64,000 bases of DNA from Haberlea rhodopensis (GCA_907163345.1 CAJQUN010000490.1:124001-188000); one strand, 5' to 3'; positions 34,986 through 48,100 are shown, numbered from the stretch's first letter. Numbers and translations are program-made. Notes: generated from the sequence alone by a model not told the origin.

Positions 34986-35285
34986 TCATAAACATCGTAT
35001 CACATCATTATATAAACATCGTATAAACATCATCATTTCATCGTAAATATTCATGCGATAAATGCATAGTCATAGTGTAGAGATGTGTTTTACCGTCCGA
35101 TGCACGTACGTCTCTTACGTACCTTTTCAAAAGGAGGAGGAGTCAACAGCTTTATCTCCTTGACTGTGCTGGTACCTGGGATGGTTCTACAAGACCACAT
35201 AATACCATATTAGATGCCTCAATATCATCTCATACCATAAACTTAACAAAATAGATCATCATTTTATTTTTCAACATTCTGCCTC

Positions 35286-35507
35286 TCTCGATCGATCGGC
35301 CCAAAATCTCGATCGATTGAGAAAACAAGCTAAAACAGTGCCCAAGCACTCTGCCTCGATCGATCGATCGGAAGGAAAAATCGATCAATCGACAAGCCTC
35401 ACCGATCGATCGGAAAATCCTTCGATCGATCGACGCCTGAATTTCAAACCATGCTTAAAAGCTTCTGCCTCGCTCGATCGATCGGTACAAGAATTTCGAT
35501 CGATCGA
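35286..35507. repeat. GATCGATC palindrome cluster, T3 3' LTR (8 units)
   Basis: Eight units, mostly TCGATCGATCGG or TCGATCGATCGA rather than GCGATCGATCGC. The cluster sits at the same LTR position as in T1 and T2, so location is conserved while flanking letters differ. Confidence 0.9.
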
Positions 35508-36424
35508 GCACTCTGAAAATCGGGATTTTTCCAGATTTTCGAGGACCTCATTTCATCTCATCAAATCTACTTCATAACACATCATACTTGCTCAAACAAA
35601 CATGCTAGGAACTTCATAAAACTTCCATGTAGGTACTTAAATCAAAGGTTTAACAAAACCTAAGCCAACATGCATCATAACATCATCAAAATCTTCAACC
35701 TCATCCAACTTATACAGAAAACAGAGCATGCTCATCTTTGCCCAGATTTTCGAGCACATAGTTTCATAACCAGAAATCTATCACCTAAAACATGTAACAT
35801 GCTCGAACTAACATGCTAGTAGCTACATAATATTACCATGCAAGCACCCATACCAAGGTTTCACCCAAACCTATACTTAGCATGCATAAAATCATCCCAC
35901 CAAACTCAAACTCAACCAAAAACCCAGAAAACAGGGTACCCACTTACCCCGCTATTTTTGCTCCTCTTTTTGCAAGGATTTTGGACACCTTTTTACCAGC
36001 CTTTTTCCCCCCTCCTACTGTAGCTTATCTGGACGTTTTTTTGAGGGAAAAGAATGAGAAGAGCAAGTGGTTGGAGGTGGAGTGGTGGGGGGAGAAGGAG
36101 GCATGGGTTGAGACCAAGTTGGGGCATGGGTTGCCATGTGGGGGAGGTGGTGACCGATTGGGGGGGGGGGGGGGGTGGTGTGGTTGTGGTGCCTTGTGGT
36201 GTTTAATTGTGTCCCGGTATTTAGTACGATGTATTAAAATATCATCACTCGATATTTTATAACTTCATTTAATTAATACATCCTTTAAAACACCCAACAT
36301 GCCCCCTAAAACATATCATCATATCATAATTATAACCCCCAATTTAAAAGTACCACAACTCCCTTAAACACATCGTAAATCATCATCATAGCACATAATC
36401 ATATAACATTTCGGGGGTATTACA

Positions 36425-36437
36425 TTACTCCCGTACT
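36425..36437 (-). other. Polypurine tract of T3
   Basis: The minus strand reads AAGTACGGGAGTA next to the 3' LTR, preceded by GATTTCGAGGGCGAAATC. Confidence 0.8.
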
Positions 36438-36471
36438 TATAAGATTTCGCCCTCGAAATCCACATGCATCA

Positions 36472-37083
36472 TCATAACGAAACTAAACATAAAAACATAC
36501 CAGAGAATAGTTCCGGATAGTGCTGCACCATATGCCGTTCCGTCTCCCACGTAGCCTCCTCGACACCCCGACGATCCCACTGAACTTTGACCATCGGTAT
36601 AACTTTGCTTCATAATCTGCGATCCTCTCGATCCAGAATCTTGATTGGTCGTTCCACGTAGGACACATCTGAGTCTAACTGAACTTCAGTAGGCTGTAAG
36701 ACATGAGACGGGTCTGGCTCATACTTCCGTAACATAGAGACATGGAAAACATCGTGTATGCCAGATAAAGATGGCGGTAGAGCCAAACGGTAGGCCAAAG
36801 TACCAATACGCTGCAAAACTTCATATGGCCCAACATACCTCGAAGATAATTTTCCCCGCATACCAAACCGAACCACACCCCTGAAGGGCGAGATCTTTAA
36901 GAAGACCCTGTCTCCTAACTGGAATTCCAGCGGTCGTCGCCGCTTATTGGCATAGGCTGCTTGCCTATCCTGGGCCGCCTTCATCTTTTGGCGTATCATC
37001 TTAATCTTTTCTTCCATGTCCTTGATCATATCCGGTCCTCCGACCGCTTTGCTAGTCAAGTCCTCCCAATACAGCGGTGACCT
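36472..37083 (-). pseudogene. T3 gag-pol, 3' part (integrase end and chromodomain)
   Basis: Encodes the integrase C-terminal region (SPLYWEDLTSKAVGG, FLKISPFRG, DVFHVSMLRKYEPD) and the chromodomain (VQWDRRGVEEATWE), ending FSGMFLCLVSL. One in-frame stop at 36610 is CGA to TGA compared with T1 and T2. The right edge is the F insertion, after the codons for RS in GRRCRS. Confidence 0.88.
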
Positions 37084-39715
37084 TGATGTGACTAGAAATA
37101 GACACATCTTGAGTGCTTAATTGTCTACGATTTGGTAGGTTTTGATAGATAAATTGATACGTATGCTACCTAATCGTATATTTGTGTAATCATAGGTACA
37201 ATCGAAGAATACGAGCTAAAAATGATGTGTAAAGACAAAGAAGAGACATGGACATGACAAGGACTCAAAGTTGATCAAGAAAGAGCAAAAACGTAATTTT
37301 GGAAGTGGCAATCGATCGTCTGGAAGTGGCAATCGATCGCCTATGGACAGAAACATTTTCATCAAATTTGAAGAGTCAGTGATCGATCGCGAAGAAGTGG
37401 CGATCGATCGCCAAAGTCTACTGGAGCTCGGCGATCGATTGCCACTTTATAGCGATCGATCGCCTCAATGATTTTTCCGAAAAAAAATAATGCAGCGATC
37501 GATCGCCACATTCAAGGCGATCGATCGCCGAAGAGTCCGAAAATTAGGAAATTAGGTCTTTTACCATGTTTAGAAGATTGTAACCTATTTTATCAACCAC
37601 CAACCCCCATAACTCGATTTTATTCAGTTCTTAGGCAGAGTTTTTCATAGTTTTTGATACTTTAGAATATTTTGGAGCTTTTAGATTAATTTGTTTTCAA
37701 GTTTTTTTCAAGAACAACGAAGAACGGAACAGGAATCGACAAGCCGAAATCGTGATTTATATTAGTAATTTCTTTTCCTTTATTTATTTAATGTTTTCCA
37801 TTTTACTTTTATTGTTTTTAGATTTAATTATTAGGCTAAAACTCTTCGATTCTTGGTTGAAGGGATACCTGCTTTTGGAATTGAACCTTTTATGAGAATT
37901 TGGTTTGATTGTTGAATTATATTTCGATTTCAATTCGTTTCTCAAATTTCGAATTCCATGATTGTTGTGTTTGTGAATTAGACCGATCACCTAATATTCA
38001 ATTGCATAATCGATAGTTTGTTAAGAAACAACTAAGATCAATAATTAACCGGCTGTAGGTATTGTTGAATTCTTAGGAGAAACGGTTGAGTAATCAATTT
38101 TAACGGCTGTAGTTTTCATTGATTAGATTTATCGAACTCGTTAGTTTTGAAAACTATCATTGATTTAATCATTAACGGCTGTAGTGGTGATTAGAGATTT
38201 GGTAAGGGTTGAATTGAATGCTGTTTTCTCTTTGACTACGAATAAGATGAGTACGAATTGAATTTCCAATCGATAGATAATTGAAAGAATTCGAATGTTT
38301 TGATTTGATGACTAAAAGATAATTTTCCAAAAGTACGGTTACCTAGAAACCAAGAATCGCTTCACTCTCATAAGTTTAATCATCTTAGTAATCTCGTTAA
38401 TTAGTTTAATTTTAGAATTTGCTTAGTAGTAATCATTCATCCTAAAACCCCCTTGTTACTATTCGCTTTTGGCACAAAATAAATTTACCTTCCCTGTGAG
38501 ATCGATCCCTACTTCCACTACTATATATTTTTGTCATTAACTGAAGAAGGGTTAATTTTGGCGATCGATCGCCACTTTATAGCGATCGATCGCCTCAATG
38601 ATTTTTCCGAAAAAAAATAATGCAGCGATCGATCGCCACATTCAAGGCGATCGATCGCCGAAGAGTCCGAAAATTAGGAAATTAGGTCTTTTACCATGTT
38701 TAGAAGATTGTAACCTATTTTATCAACCACCAACCCCCATAACTCGATTTTATTCAGTTCTTAGGCAGAGTTTTTCATAGTTTTTGATACTTTAGAATAT
38801 TTTAGAGCTTTTAGATTAATTTGTTTTCAAGTTTTCTTCACGAACAACGAAGAACGGAACCGGAATCGACAAGCCGAAATCGTGATTTATATTAGTAATT
38901 TCTTTTCCTTTATTTATTTAATGTTTTCCATTGAATTTTTATTGTTTTTAGATTTAATTATGCTAGGCTAAAACTCTTCGATTCTTGGTTGAAGGGATAC
39001 ATGCTTTTGGAATTGAACCTTTTATGAGAATTTGGTTTGATTGTTGAATTATATTTCGATTTCAATTCGTTTCTCAAATTTTGAATTCCATGATTGTTGT
39101 GTTTGTGTATTAGACCGATCACCTAATATTCAATTGCATAATCGATAGTTTGTTAAGAAACAACTAAGATCAATAATTAACCGGCTGTAGGTATTGTTGA
39201 ATTCTTAGGAGAAACGGTTGAGTAATCAATTTTAACGGCTGTAGTTTTGATTGATTAGATTTATCGAACTCATTAGTTTTGAAAACTATCATTGATTTAA
39301 TCATTAACGGCTGTAGTGGTGATTAGAGATTTGGTAAGGGTTGAATTGAATGTTGTTTTCTCTTTAACTACGACTAAGATGAGTAGGAATTAAATTTCCA
39401 ATCGATATATAATTGAAAGGATTCGAATGTTTTGATTTGATGATTAAAAGATAATTCTCCAAAAGTACGGTTACCTGGAAACCAAGAATCGCTTCACTCT
39501 CATAAGTTTAATCATCTTAGTAATCTCGTTAATTAGTTTAATTTTAGAATTTGCTTAGTAGTAATCATTCACCCTAAAACCCCCTTGTTACTATTCGCTT
39601 TTGGCACAAAATAAATTTACCTTCCCTGTGAGATCGATCCCTACTTCCACTACTACATATTTTTTGTCATTAACTGAAGAAGGGTTAATTTGGGCGTACA
39701 AGATAAACGCTACCA
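37084..39715 (+). repeat. F 5' LTR with internal 1.13-kb tandem duplication
   Basis: 37431-38560 is repeated at 38561-39690 or so with few differences; matching points such as AATGATTTTTCCG are exactly 1130 bp apart. At the junction, GGGTTAATTTTGGCGATCG joins the LTR tail (TTAATTTGGGCG) to the palindrome zone (CTCGGCGATCG), so the switch used a GGCG microhomology. The right LTR lacks the duplication. Confidence 0.9.
37309..38662. repeat. GATCGATC palindromes in the F 5' LTR (two blocks)
   Basis: Eight units lie at 37309-37530. Four of them are repeated at 38560-38662 by the tandem duplication. The form is again GCGATCGATCGCC, as in T1 and T2, although F belongs to a different Gypsy lineage. 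Confidence 0.9.
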
Positions 39716-39720
39716 AATTT

Positions 39721-39738
39721 TGGCGCCGTTGCCGGGGA
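39721..39738 (+). other. Primer-binding site of F (Asp tRNA)
   Basis: TGGCGCCGTTGCCGGGGA lies five bases after the LTR end. This site complements Asp tRNA and is characteristic of Athila-related elements. Confidence 0.85.
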
Positions 39739-39799
39739 GGGCAACATTTATTTGTGTCGATTTTTTTTTTTTATCCCGCATTACTACGTTGGTTTGTTA

Positions 39800-42274
39800 A
39801 TGAGTACAGGTGGATCGTTCAATCACGAAGATAACTTTCACTACGATCCTGAGATTGAAAGGACGCTACATCAGAGAAGGAGAGAAGCAAGGCTGCTTGA
39901 ACAAGAAGAGGAAGAAAGGAACAACATGGCTGCAAATCAAAGCTTGAGGCAGCTCGCAAATCCTAACTTGGATCAACAACCGCTCTGCATCAGTTTCCCT
40001 GCTCTGGCCAATAACGTAAATTTCGAACTTAAATCTGGTTTAATTCACTTATTGCCAGCTTTTCATGGTCTTGCAGGTGAAAATCCGCATAAGCATCTGA
40101 TGGAGTTCCACGTGGTGTGCACCACCATGAAGCCGACCGGAATCACTGAGGATCAAATAAAGCTAAGAGCGTTCCCGTTTTCTCTAAAGGACGCTGCAAA
40201 AGACTGGCTCTTCTACTTACCATCCGGATCGATCACCACGTGGACTGACTTACAAAGAGTATTCCTAGAAAAGTACTTCCCAGCTTCAAGGGCAACGAAC
40301 TTGAGGAAAGAGATACATGGTGTGAAGCAGCTCTACGAGGAATCACTACACGAGTACTGGGAGAGATTCAAGAAGTTGTGCGCAAGTTGTCCACAACACC
40401 AGATAAGTGAACACCTTCTCATCCAATACTTTTATGAAGGTTTACTTTCTTCTGACAGGAACTTAGTGGATGCGGCAAGCGGAGGAGCATTTATAGATAA
40501 AACAGCGGAGGAAGCTAGAAGGTTGATAGCTAACATGGCGGCCAACTCCCAACAATTCGGATCTGTGCGTCATGGACAACCGCAAAGAAAAGAGGTAAAC
40601 GTATCAAACTTAGAACAACAACTGATAGACCTCACTTTTCTTGTGCGTGGTATGGCAGGTGGAAATGTAGGAAAGACAAAGCCGTGTGGAATCTGTTTGG
40701 CTGCGAACCATTCCATAGACGCATGCCCCTCACTACAAGAGACAACCACGGAGAACGTGAATGCCGCAGGAGGATTCCCAGGGCCCCCACAAAGGAATTA
40801 TGACCATCCACCAAACAACTACAATCAAGGGTGGAGGGACCATCCGAACCAAGGCTATGGGAACCCGCAGATGCACCAACCTCAACCCTACAGACCGCCA
40901 TACCAGAGGTCTCCACCACCGCCAGCGCACCCTCCTTCTGATAGGTTAGAACATAGCATTAAAATTATTGCTGAAAATAGCTTACAATTTCAACAGGAGA
41001 CGAGGGCGAGCATCCAGAGCTTGACGACGCAGATGGGACAATTGGCGACTTCAATCAGCAAGAACGAAGCAAGGATTGCAAATTGACTGCCATCACAACC
41101 AGAGATGAACCCCCGGGAAAATGTGAGTGCTATCACAGTGAATGTGAATGAAGATGCAGCTGAAGAAAAGGTGGTACTGACGCCACCCCAGAAAGGAGAG
41201 ATGACGGAGACAGAGACAGACGTCGAAGAGCCAATGCAAGGGGAGGAACCACGAGGTAAATACCCCAAACTTTCTGAATATAGAGAACCACCCCCTTTCC
41301 CCCAAGCATTGAAGGACAATAGGAAAGGTGCCGGACTCAAAGGACTCTACGAGATGAGTCCACGCTGCAAAGAGCAAGTCCCATTGCATGAAACCGTGAA
41401 AGAGGATTGAAGCAAGGAACACAAGGGGCAGCCCAAGGTCGAACTCAATGACAATGTTTCGACGGATAACCAAAGAAGCATCCCCATTAAATGCAAGGAT
41501 CCAGGTATGTTCTTTATCCCATGTGAGATTAGAGGTATTAGGATTGAGAAGGCTATGCTCGATTTAGGATCGTCCATAAATGTCATACCTTACTCAATGT
41601 ACTCTCAACTGAAAATGGGACCTTTAAAAAGAAATAGCGCAGTTATTCACTTAGCTGATAAATCCACGGTTATACCTAAGGGGATAGTAGAGGACGTAGT
41701 TGTGCATGTAAAGAACTTGGTCTTCACAGCGGATTTCTATGTCTTAGAAATGGGAAATGGTGATCCTTCTAGTCTAATTATTTTAGGAAGACCATTCTTG
41801 AAATCATCAAATTCAGTAATCAATATGAATAGCGGTTTGATAACCATGGAGTCTAATGGTGAAATTGAAAAATTCAACATGTATGAATCCATTAAACCTC
41901 TTGAGCTTTCTAGTTACGCTATTGATGTACATGATGATTATGATTCTGATTTTGATAATGATGAGTTGTGGGAAATGGGAAAGGCTACTGATGGCCTTGA
42001 CGAGAAGAGAGGTATGGATCCTCCTCCTGTGCATACTGTTCATACTATTGCTGCTTTATCTACTCATGATACAGCTGACCATCTTCTTTCTCAATTGCAG
42101 GATCGTACCAATGGAAAGAAGCACCCTCCGGATCGACCTAAGCAAGCAACAAATGCTGGAGGAGTAAAGACTGAGGACGACCACTCAAAGAGCAACAAGC
42201 CGAGATACCGAGGAGTGAAGAAGATGTTGAGGTGGTTAAGGAAGGATAGAGCAACACTGCATCAACCACCTTGA
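39800..42274 (+). pseudogene. F gag-protease polyprotein (two in-frame stops)
   Basis: From ATG at 39800 (MSTGGSFNHED) the reading frame is continuous to TGA at 42272-42274 except for TGA stops at 41084 and 41408. The gag domain spans about 40050-40540 (AFPFSLKDAAKDWL, FLEKYFPA, LHEYWERFKKLCASCP). A CCHC zinc knuckle, CGICLAANHSIDAC, lies near 40684-40725. A proline- and glutamine-rich linker follows. A retropepsin-like domain occupies about 41510-41860, with DLGSSIN at the active-site loop and IILGRPFL near its end. Nothing after it resembles RT. The DLGS active site is usual in this group of plant Gypsy proteases. An upstream in-frame extension exists, but the first Met in a plausible context is at 39800. 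Confidence 0.85.
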
Positions 42275-43708
42275 TAGAGGAATAGCGTCGGGCCACCGAC
42301 GTTAAACAGAGGTGCTGCTTGGGAGGTAACCCAAGGGGAGTTAGTTTCTCTTTTACCCTTTTATTTTATTGCTTTTTAGTTAAACTTTTCTTTTCTCTTG
42401 TCTTTTGCCTTACATTGGGGACAATGTAAGATTTAAGTATGGGGGAAGGATTAGTAGTGTGTTATTGTTTTTCTTATTGCAAAAATACAAAAATACAAAA
42501 AAATCAAAAAATTTAAAATTTTGAGCTCATAGTTAGTAATGAACACATGCTTAGAATTACTAGCCCATGATGAAACCTAATTGATATCATGCATGATTTT
42601 GAACATAGGTGAATTGTTAACCTTGGAACACTTTGAACTCTAATGCAAAGTGTACTTTAACTTAGTAAGTTGAATATTTTGAGCACATTATTGTCATGAC
42701 TTGTGAAGTGTGCATAACTTAGTGAAGATTGTGTGAACTTTGTGATAGTCTTAAGAAGTCTCTAATACATGCTAGAACTTAACTACATGCTCTTTGAGGC
42801 GTATATCTAGACTACTTGCAAACATGAAAGTGATATAGGCAATCTTTGATGCGTTTGAGCCTTTCAAGCCTACCATGTAAACAAAATCATTCTCTAGTAC
42901 CTATTTTGAGCCTTAAATGTAAAAGAATGGTAGTATGCTAAGCATACTAAAGACCCTCATTCAACATTTCTTGACTAGCTTATCATCCTACCCTTTAAGC
43001 CTAAATGTGATTTTAATCCATACCTTTTAAGGGAGTATGATGTATTTCATTCGAATGCACTTGGGAATCGTTGAAGTATATTTGTGAGCTTAATTGTCAA
43101 AAGAATGGAATGCATGAAAGAAAAAGGGATGCCTTGAAAAAAATAGATAAAAATATGACTCCAAGGGGAGCCAAGGCACAAAAGAAGAAAAGTGTTGAAA
43201 TAAACCTTGTGAAAAAGAACGAAGTTGAAAAATTCATACAAGAAGAGAAGCTTTTAGTGTGCATTTCATCATACTCTCTTGTTTGAATATCCTTACCCTT
43301 TCTTTCATAAGCCAATACCTAGGCCAAGCTACAAGCTAATAAAGACCTACTTGATTTGTGTTTGCAAAGTAGCTAAGATAGTGGAGAAGAGTGTGCAAGT
43401 GAGCTTATACTTGTGTTAGTGTATGACTTGAACTATTATGGCTTTGCATATTTTGGATCTATAATTGGTACACAACACTTGTTTATGACCACACACACAC
43501 GTTCACTACTTTGTTGGGTACGAAATGTTTAGGGGTTGAACTTGTTCCACTGTTAACTTTTCACCGCCGTTCATTATTATGCATGTTAAAATTGTTGAGG
43601 CATTAAAGTCAGGACAAGTTACTTTGTTATGAACCTATGAGCCAACCAAAAATATTGTAGTTTTATTTGTTTACTCGAGGTCGAGTAAAGAGTAAGTATG
43701 GGGGAGTT
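42275..43708 (+). other. F 3' non-coding region and polypurine tract
   Basis: Starts with GGTGCTGCTTGGGAGGTAACCC, a segment usual after the ORF in Athila-type elements, and ends in GTATGGGGGAGTTT (43697-43708), the polypurine tract beside the 3' LTR. A similar phrase, TAAGTATGGGGGAAGG, occurs at 42434-42449 and could be an internal second tract. No protein domain is visible; the ORFs are short and unconvincing. Confidence 0.7.
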
Positions 43709-45191
43709 TGATGTGACTAGAAATAGACACATCTTGAGTGCTTAATTGTCTACGATTTGGTAGGTTTTGATAGATAAATTGATACGTATGCTACCTAATC
43801 GTATATTTGTGTAATTATAGGTACAATGGAAGAAAACGAGCTAAAAATGATGTGTAAAGACCAAGAAGAGACATGGACATGACAAGGACTCAAAGTTGAT
43901 CAAGAAAAGGGCAAAAACGTAAATTTGGAAGTGGCAATCGATCGCCCGGAAGTGGCAATCGATCGCCTATGGACAGAAACATTTTCATCAAATTTGAAGA
44001 GTCAGCGATCGATCGCCAAAGTCTACTGGAGCTCGGTGATCGATCGCCACTTTATAGCGATCGATCGCCTCAATGATTTTTTCCGAAAAAAAATAATGCA
44101 GCGATCGATCGCCACATTCAAGGCGATCGATCGCCGAAGAGTCCGAAAATTAGGAAATTAGGTCTTTTACCATGTTTAGAAGATTGTAACCTATTTTATC
44201 AACCACCAACCCCCATAACTCGATTTTATTCAGTTCTTAGGCAGAGTTTTTCATAGTTTTTGATACTTTAGAATATTTTGGAGCTTTTAGACTAATTTGT
44301 TTTCAAGTTTTCTTCAAGAACAACGAAGAACGGAACCGGAATCGACAAGCCGAAATCGTGATTTATATTAGTAATTTCTTTTCCTTTATTTATTTAATGT
44401 TTTCCATTGAATTTTTATTGTTTTTAGATTTAATTATGCTAGGCTAAAACTCTTCGATTCTTGGTTGAAGGGATACCTGCTTTTGGAATTGAACCGTTTA
44501 TGAGAATTTGGTTTGATTGTTGAATTATATTTCGATTTCAATCCGTTTCTCAAATTTCGAATTCCATGATTGTTGTGTTTGTGTATTAGACCGATCACCT
44601 AATATTCAATTGCATAATCGATAGTTTGTTAAGAAACAACTAAGATCAATAATTAGCCGGCTGTAGGTATTGTTGAATTCTTAGGAGAAACGGTTGAGTA
44701 ATCAATTTTAACGGCTATAGTTTTCATTGATTAGATTTATCGAACTCATTAGTTTTGAAAACTATCATTGATTTAATCATTAACGGCTGTAGTGGTGATT
44801 AGAGATTTGGTAAGGGTTGAATTGAATGTTGTTTTCTCTTTAACTACGAATAAGATGAGTAGGAATTAAATTTCCAATCGATAGATAATTGAAAGGATTC
44901 GAATGTTTTGATTTGATGATTAAAAGATAATTTTCCAAAAGTACGGTTACCTGGAAACCAAGAATCGCTTCACTCTCATAAGTTTAATCATCTTAGTAAT
45001 CTCGTTAATTAGTTTAATTTTAGAATTTGCTTAGTAGTAATCATTCATCCTAAAACCCCCTTGTTACTATTCGCTTTTGGCACAAAATAAATTTACCTTC
45101 CCTGTGAGATCGATCCCTACTTCCACTACTACATATTTTTTGTCATTAACTGAAGAAGGGTTAATTTGGGCGTACACGATAAACGCTACCA
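43709..45191 (+). repeat. F 3' LTR
   Basis: This 1483-bp LTR is near-identical to the corresponding parts of 37084-39715 without the duplication, and has seven palindrome units at 43934-44136. Confidence 0.92.
43934..44136. repeat. GATCGATC palindrome cluster, F 3' LTR (7 units)
   Basis: Seven units. One unit present in the 5' LTR (with GAAGAAGTGG) is missing here. Confidence 0.9.
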
Positions 45192-48100
45192 GACCTACAT
45201 CGTCGTCCATATAGAGCTTCAAAAGGAGCCATTTGAATGCTCGCCTGATAACTGTTATTATTGGAGAACTCCACCAGTGCGAGTGAATCCTGCCACGGAG
45301 TATCAAACTCCAAAATACATGCCCTCAACATGTCCTCGAGCGTCTGAATGGTACGCTCTGTCTGACTGTCTGTCTGAGGGTGATAGGCCGTACTCAGTCT
45401 CACCTCTGTACCCAAAGCTGTCTGGAGACCCTCCCAGAAATGTGAAGTGAACCTCGGGTCTCTGTCAGACACTATCGAGACTGGAATACCGTGCAACCTT
45501 ACCACATCCTGTATATACATCTGGGCCATCTTCAAGTATGTGAATGGCATATTGTAAGGGATGAAATGAGCCGTCTTCGTCAGCCTATCTACAATCACCC
45601 AGATCGCATCAAATCCTGAGGCCGTCCTTGGCAAGTGGGTCACAAAGTCCATAGAGATATGCTCCCACTTCCATTCGGGTACTTCTAAGCTCTTCAGCTC
45701 GCCACCAGGCCTCTGCCTCTCTGCCTTTACCTGCTGGCAGATCAAACATCTTTTAACAAAAGTGATCACATCGCGCTTCATGCGTCTCCACCAGAATTGA
45801 CCGCATAGGTCTTTGTACATCTTCCTTCTTCCTGGGTGGATACTGAACCGACTACTGTGAGCTCGCTCCAATATTCCTCTACGCAACTCTGGTGTATCTG
45901 GGACTACCCATCGGTTGCCCAAGTCTCAAGGAATCATCCTCAGCCACTCTGAACTTGGATGGCTGACCTTTAAGTACCAATGATGTCCATCTCTGAACCT
46001 CATCATCCGACCTCTGGGCCTTCCTGATTACCTCAAATATATCTGGCTCCACCAATAAGGTCGACACTCGCATAGGCGACGTGTCTACATCAAAATCATA
46101 GCCCAGATGGCAATAAGAAGTCATCATAGCTGATAGACTCATAGCATCCTCAGCAGTACTCTTCACCTTCCGACTTAAGGCGTCTGCTATCAAGTTCGCT
46201 TTATCAGGATGGTACTCAATCTCACAGTCATAGTCCTTGAGTAAATCAATCCACCTTCTTTGCCTCATATTCAACTCTGCCTGAGTGAATAAGAACTTCA
46301 GGCTCTTATGGTCCGTAAAGATGGTAAATGAAGTACCATAAAGATAATGCCGCCAAATCTTCAAGGCGAAGATAATAGCCGCCAGCTCCAAGTCATGAAC
46401 TGGGTATCTGGTCTCATGAGGCTTCAACTGCCTCGAAGCATAAGCCACCACGTGCTTATCTTGCATCAACACACAGCCCAAACCTTGCAGTGATGCATCC
46501 GCATACAAGTTAAACCTCTTATTCTCAGACGGAATCACCAACACAGGCGCTGTAGTCAAGCGACACTTCAATTCTTGGAAACATTCCTCACATGCCTCAG
46601 ACCAATAGAAGGAAACTCCTTTCTGAGTCAGCTGTGTTAGGGGTTTGGCGATCTTTGAAAAACCCTCGACGAAACGTCGGTAATATCCTGCCAAACCGAG
46701 GAAACTCCGTATCTCCGGTACAGAAGTGGGTGCAGCCCACTCCATCACAGCCTCAATCTTCCTGGGATCCATAGATATCCCACTGCTAGATATAACATGT
46801 CCTAAGAATACCACACTATCCAACCAGAACTCGCACTTGCTAAGCTTTGCATATAATTGATGATCCCTAAGGATCTGGAGTACTGTCCTCAAGTGCTTTA
46901 TATGTTCTTCTTCAGTCCGAGAGTAAATAAGTATATCGTCAATGAAAACGATGACGAATTAATCCAAATATGGCTGGAGCACTCTGTTCATCAGACTCAT
47001 AAAAACGGCTGGGGCATTCGTCACCCCAAAAGGCATGACTAGGAATTCATAGTGCCCATATCTAGTCCTGAAAGCCGTCTTCTGAACATCATCTTCCCTT
47101 ACTCGAATCTGATGGTACCCCGACCTCAGATCGATCTTAATATAGAGCCTCGTGCCCTGCAACTGATCAAACAAGTCATCGATCCTCGGAAGTGGATACT
47201 TGTTCTTCACTGTGGCCTTATTCAGTTGTCTATAGTCAATGCATAGACGCATCGATCCATCCTTCTTTTTAACAAACAAAACAGGCGCACCCCAGGGCGA
47301 TACGCTAGGGCGTATGTAGCCCTTATCAAGGAGCTCTTGCAACTGAGTCTTTAACTCCCTTAGCTCTGCTGGTGCCATCCTATACGGGCACGAGAAATTG
47401 CAGACGTCCCCGGTAGTAACTCAATCCCAAACTCGACCTCTCTCGTCGGTGGGAATCCGGGAATCTCTTCCCGAAAAACATCAGGAAACTCCGCCACTAT
47501 AGGCACATCCTCAACCTTTAATTCCTTCCTCTTTTCCGCATTATCCACAGCATAGATAAGATATCCGGTATGGCCTCATTCCAATAACTGTGCCATCTTG
47601 ACAGTAGATATCAACGGAATCTTTGGACGAGAACCATCCCCATAGAATGTCCATTGGACTCCCAAATCAGATCTGAACCAAACAGTCCTCTGTCTACAGT
47701 CCACAACTGCCTGATACTTGTTCAGCACATCGATGCCCACAATGCAATCGAAGTCTGACATTCCCAGCACAATCAAATCCGACCTTAACTCGTTATCTCA
47801 AAATAAATGAGACCATAAAAAACAATCTGATATGTAGTCAAACTTCTTCCAGCGGGTGTCGAGACCATAAGAGGCATGGGGGATGGAGAAGTGCATATGT
47901 GGTGCCTTTCCACAAAACTCGTCGACACAAAAGAGTGTGATGCACATGTGTCTATCAATATAAAAGAAGGGCGCATAAATAAAAGGCACGTACCCGCTAT
48001 AACCTCTTCCGGAGCCGCTGTAGCCTGCTCCCTCGTCAAAGCGTAAACCTGCCCCTGAGGTGGCCCCATGGGCTGACCTCCATACTGCCTCGGTGCAAAA

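Larger units (their letters stand above)
34351..36424 (-). repeat. T3 3' LTR
   Basis: Holds a CATCTTA hairpin array, a GTACGT/ACGTAC hairpin near 35106-35122, eight palindrome units and a G16 run at 36160-36175 that is only G8 in the sister LTR. Confidence 0.93.
37084..45191 (+). mobile_element. F: non-autonomous Gypsy element with gag and protease only (TR-GAG type)
   Basis: A plus-strand element flanked by a perfect GACCT duplication (37079-37083 and 45192-45196), inserted in the T3 integrase. The LTRs start TGATGTGACTAG and end AAACGCTACCA. The right LTR is 1483 bp; the left is 2632 bp because it contains a 1130-bp tandem duplication. Between them are a primer site for Asp tRNA (typical of Athila-like Gypsy elements), a gag-protease ORF and about 1.4 kb of non-coding 3' sequence ending at a polypurine tract. 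There is no trace of RT, RNase H or integrase. This fits the TR-GAG class. Confidence 0.88.

Noticed and set aside
35882..36262. 126-codon ORF in the T3 3' LTR
   Set aside because: Shifted and shortened in the near-identical sister LTR (50904-51179), including by the G-run length difference, and without a recognisable domain.
43071..43286. Lys-rich ORF in the F 3' region as an extra F protein
   Set aside because: Only 71 codons and biased by A-rich sequence; no motif and no paralogue in the window.
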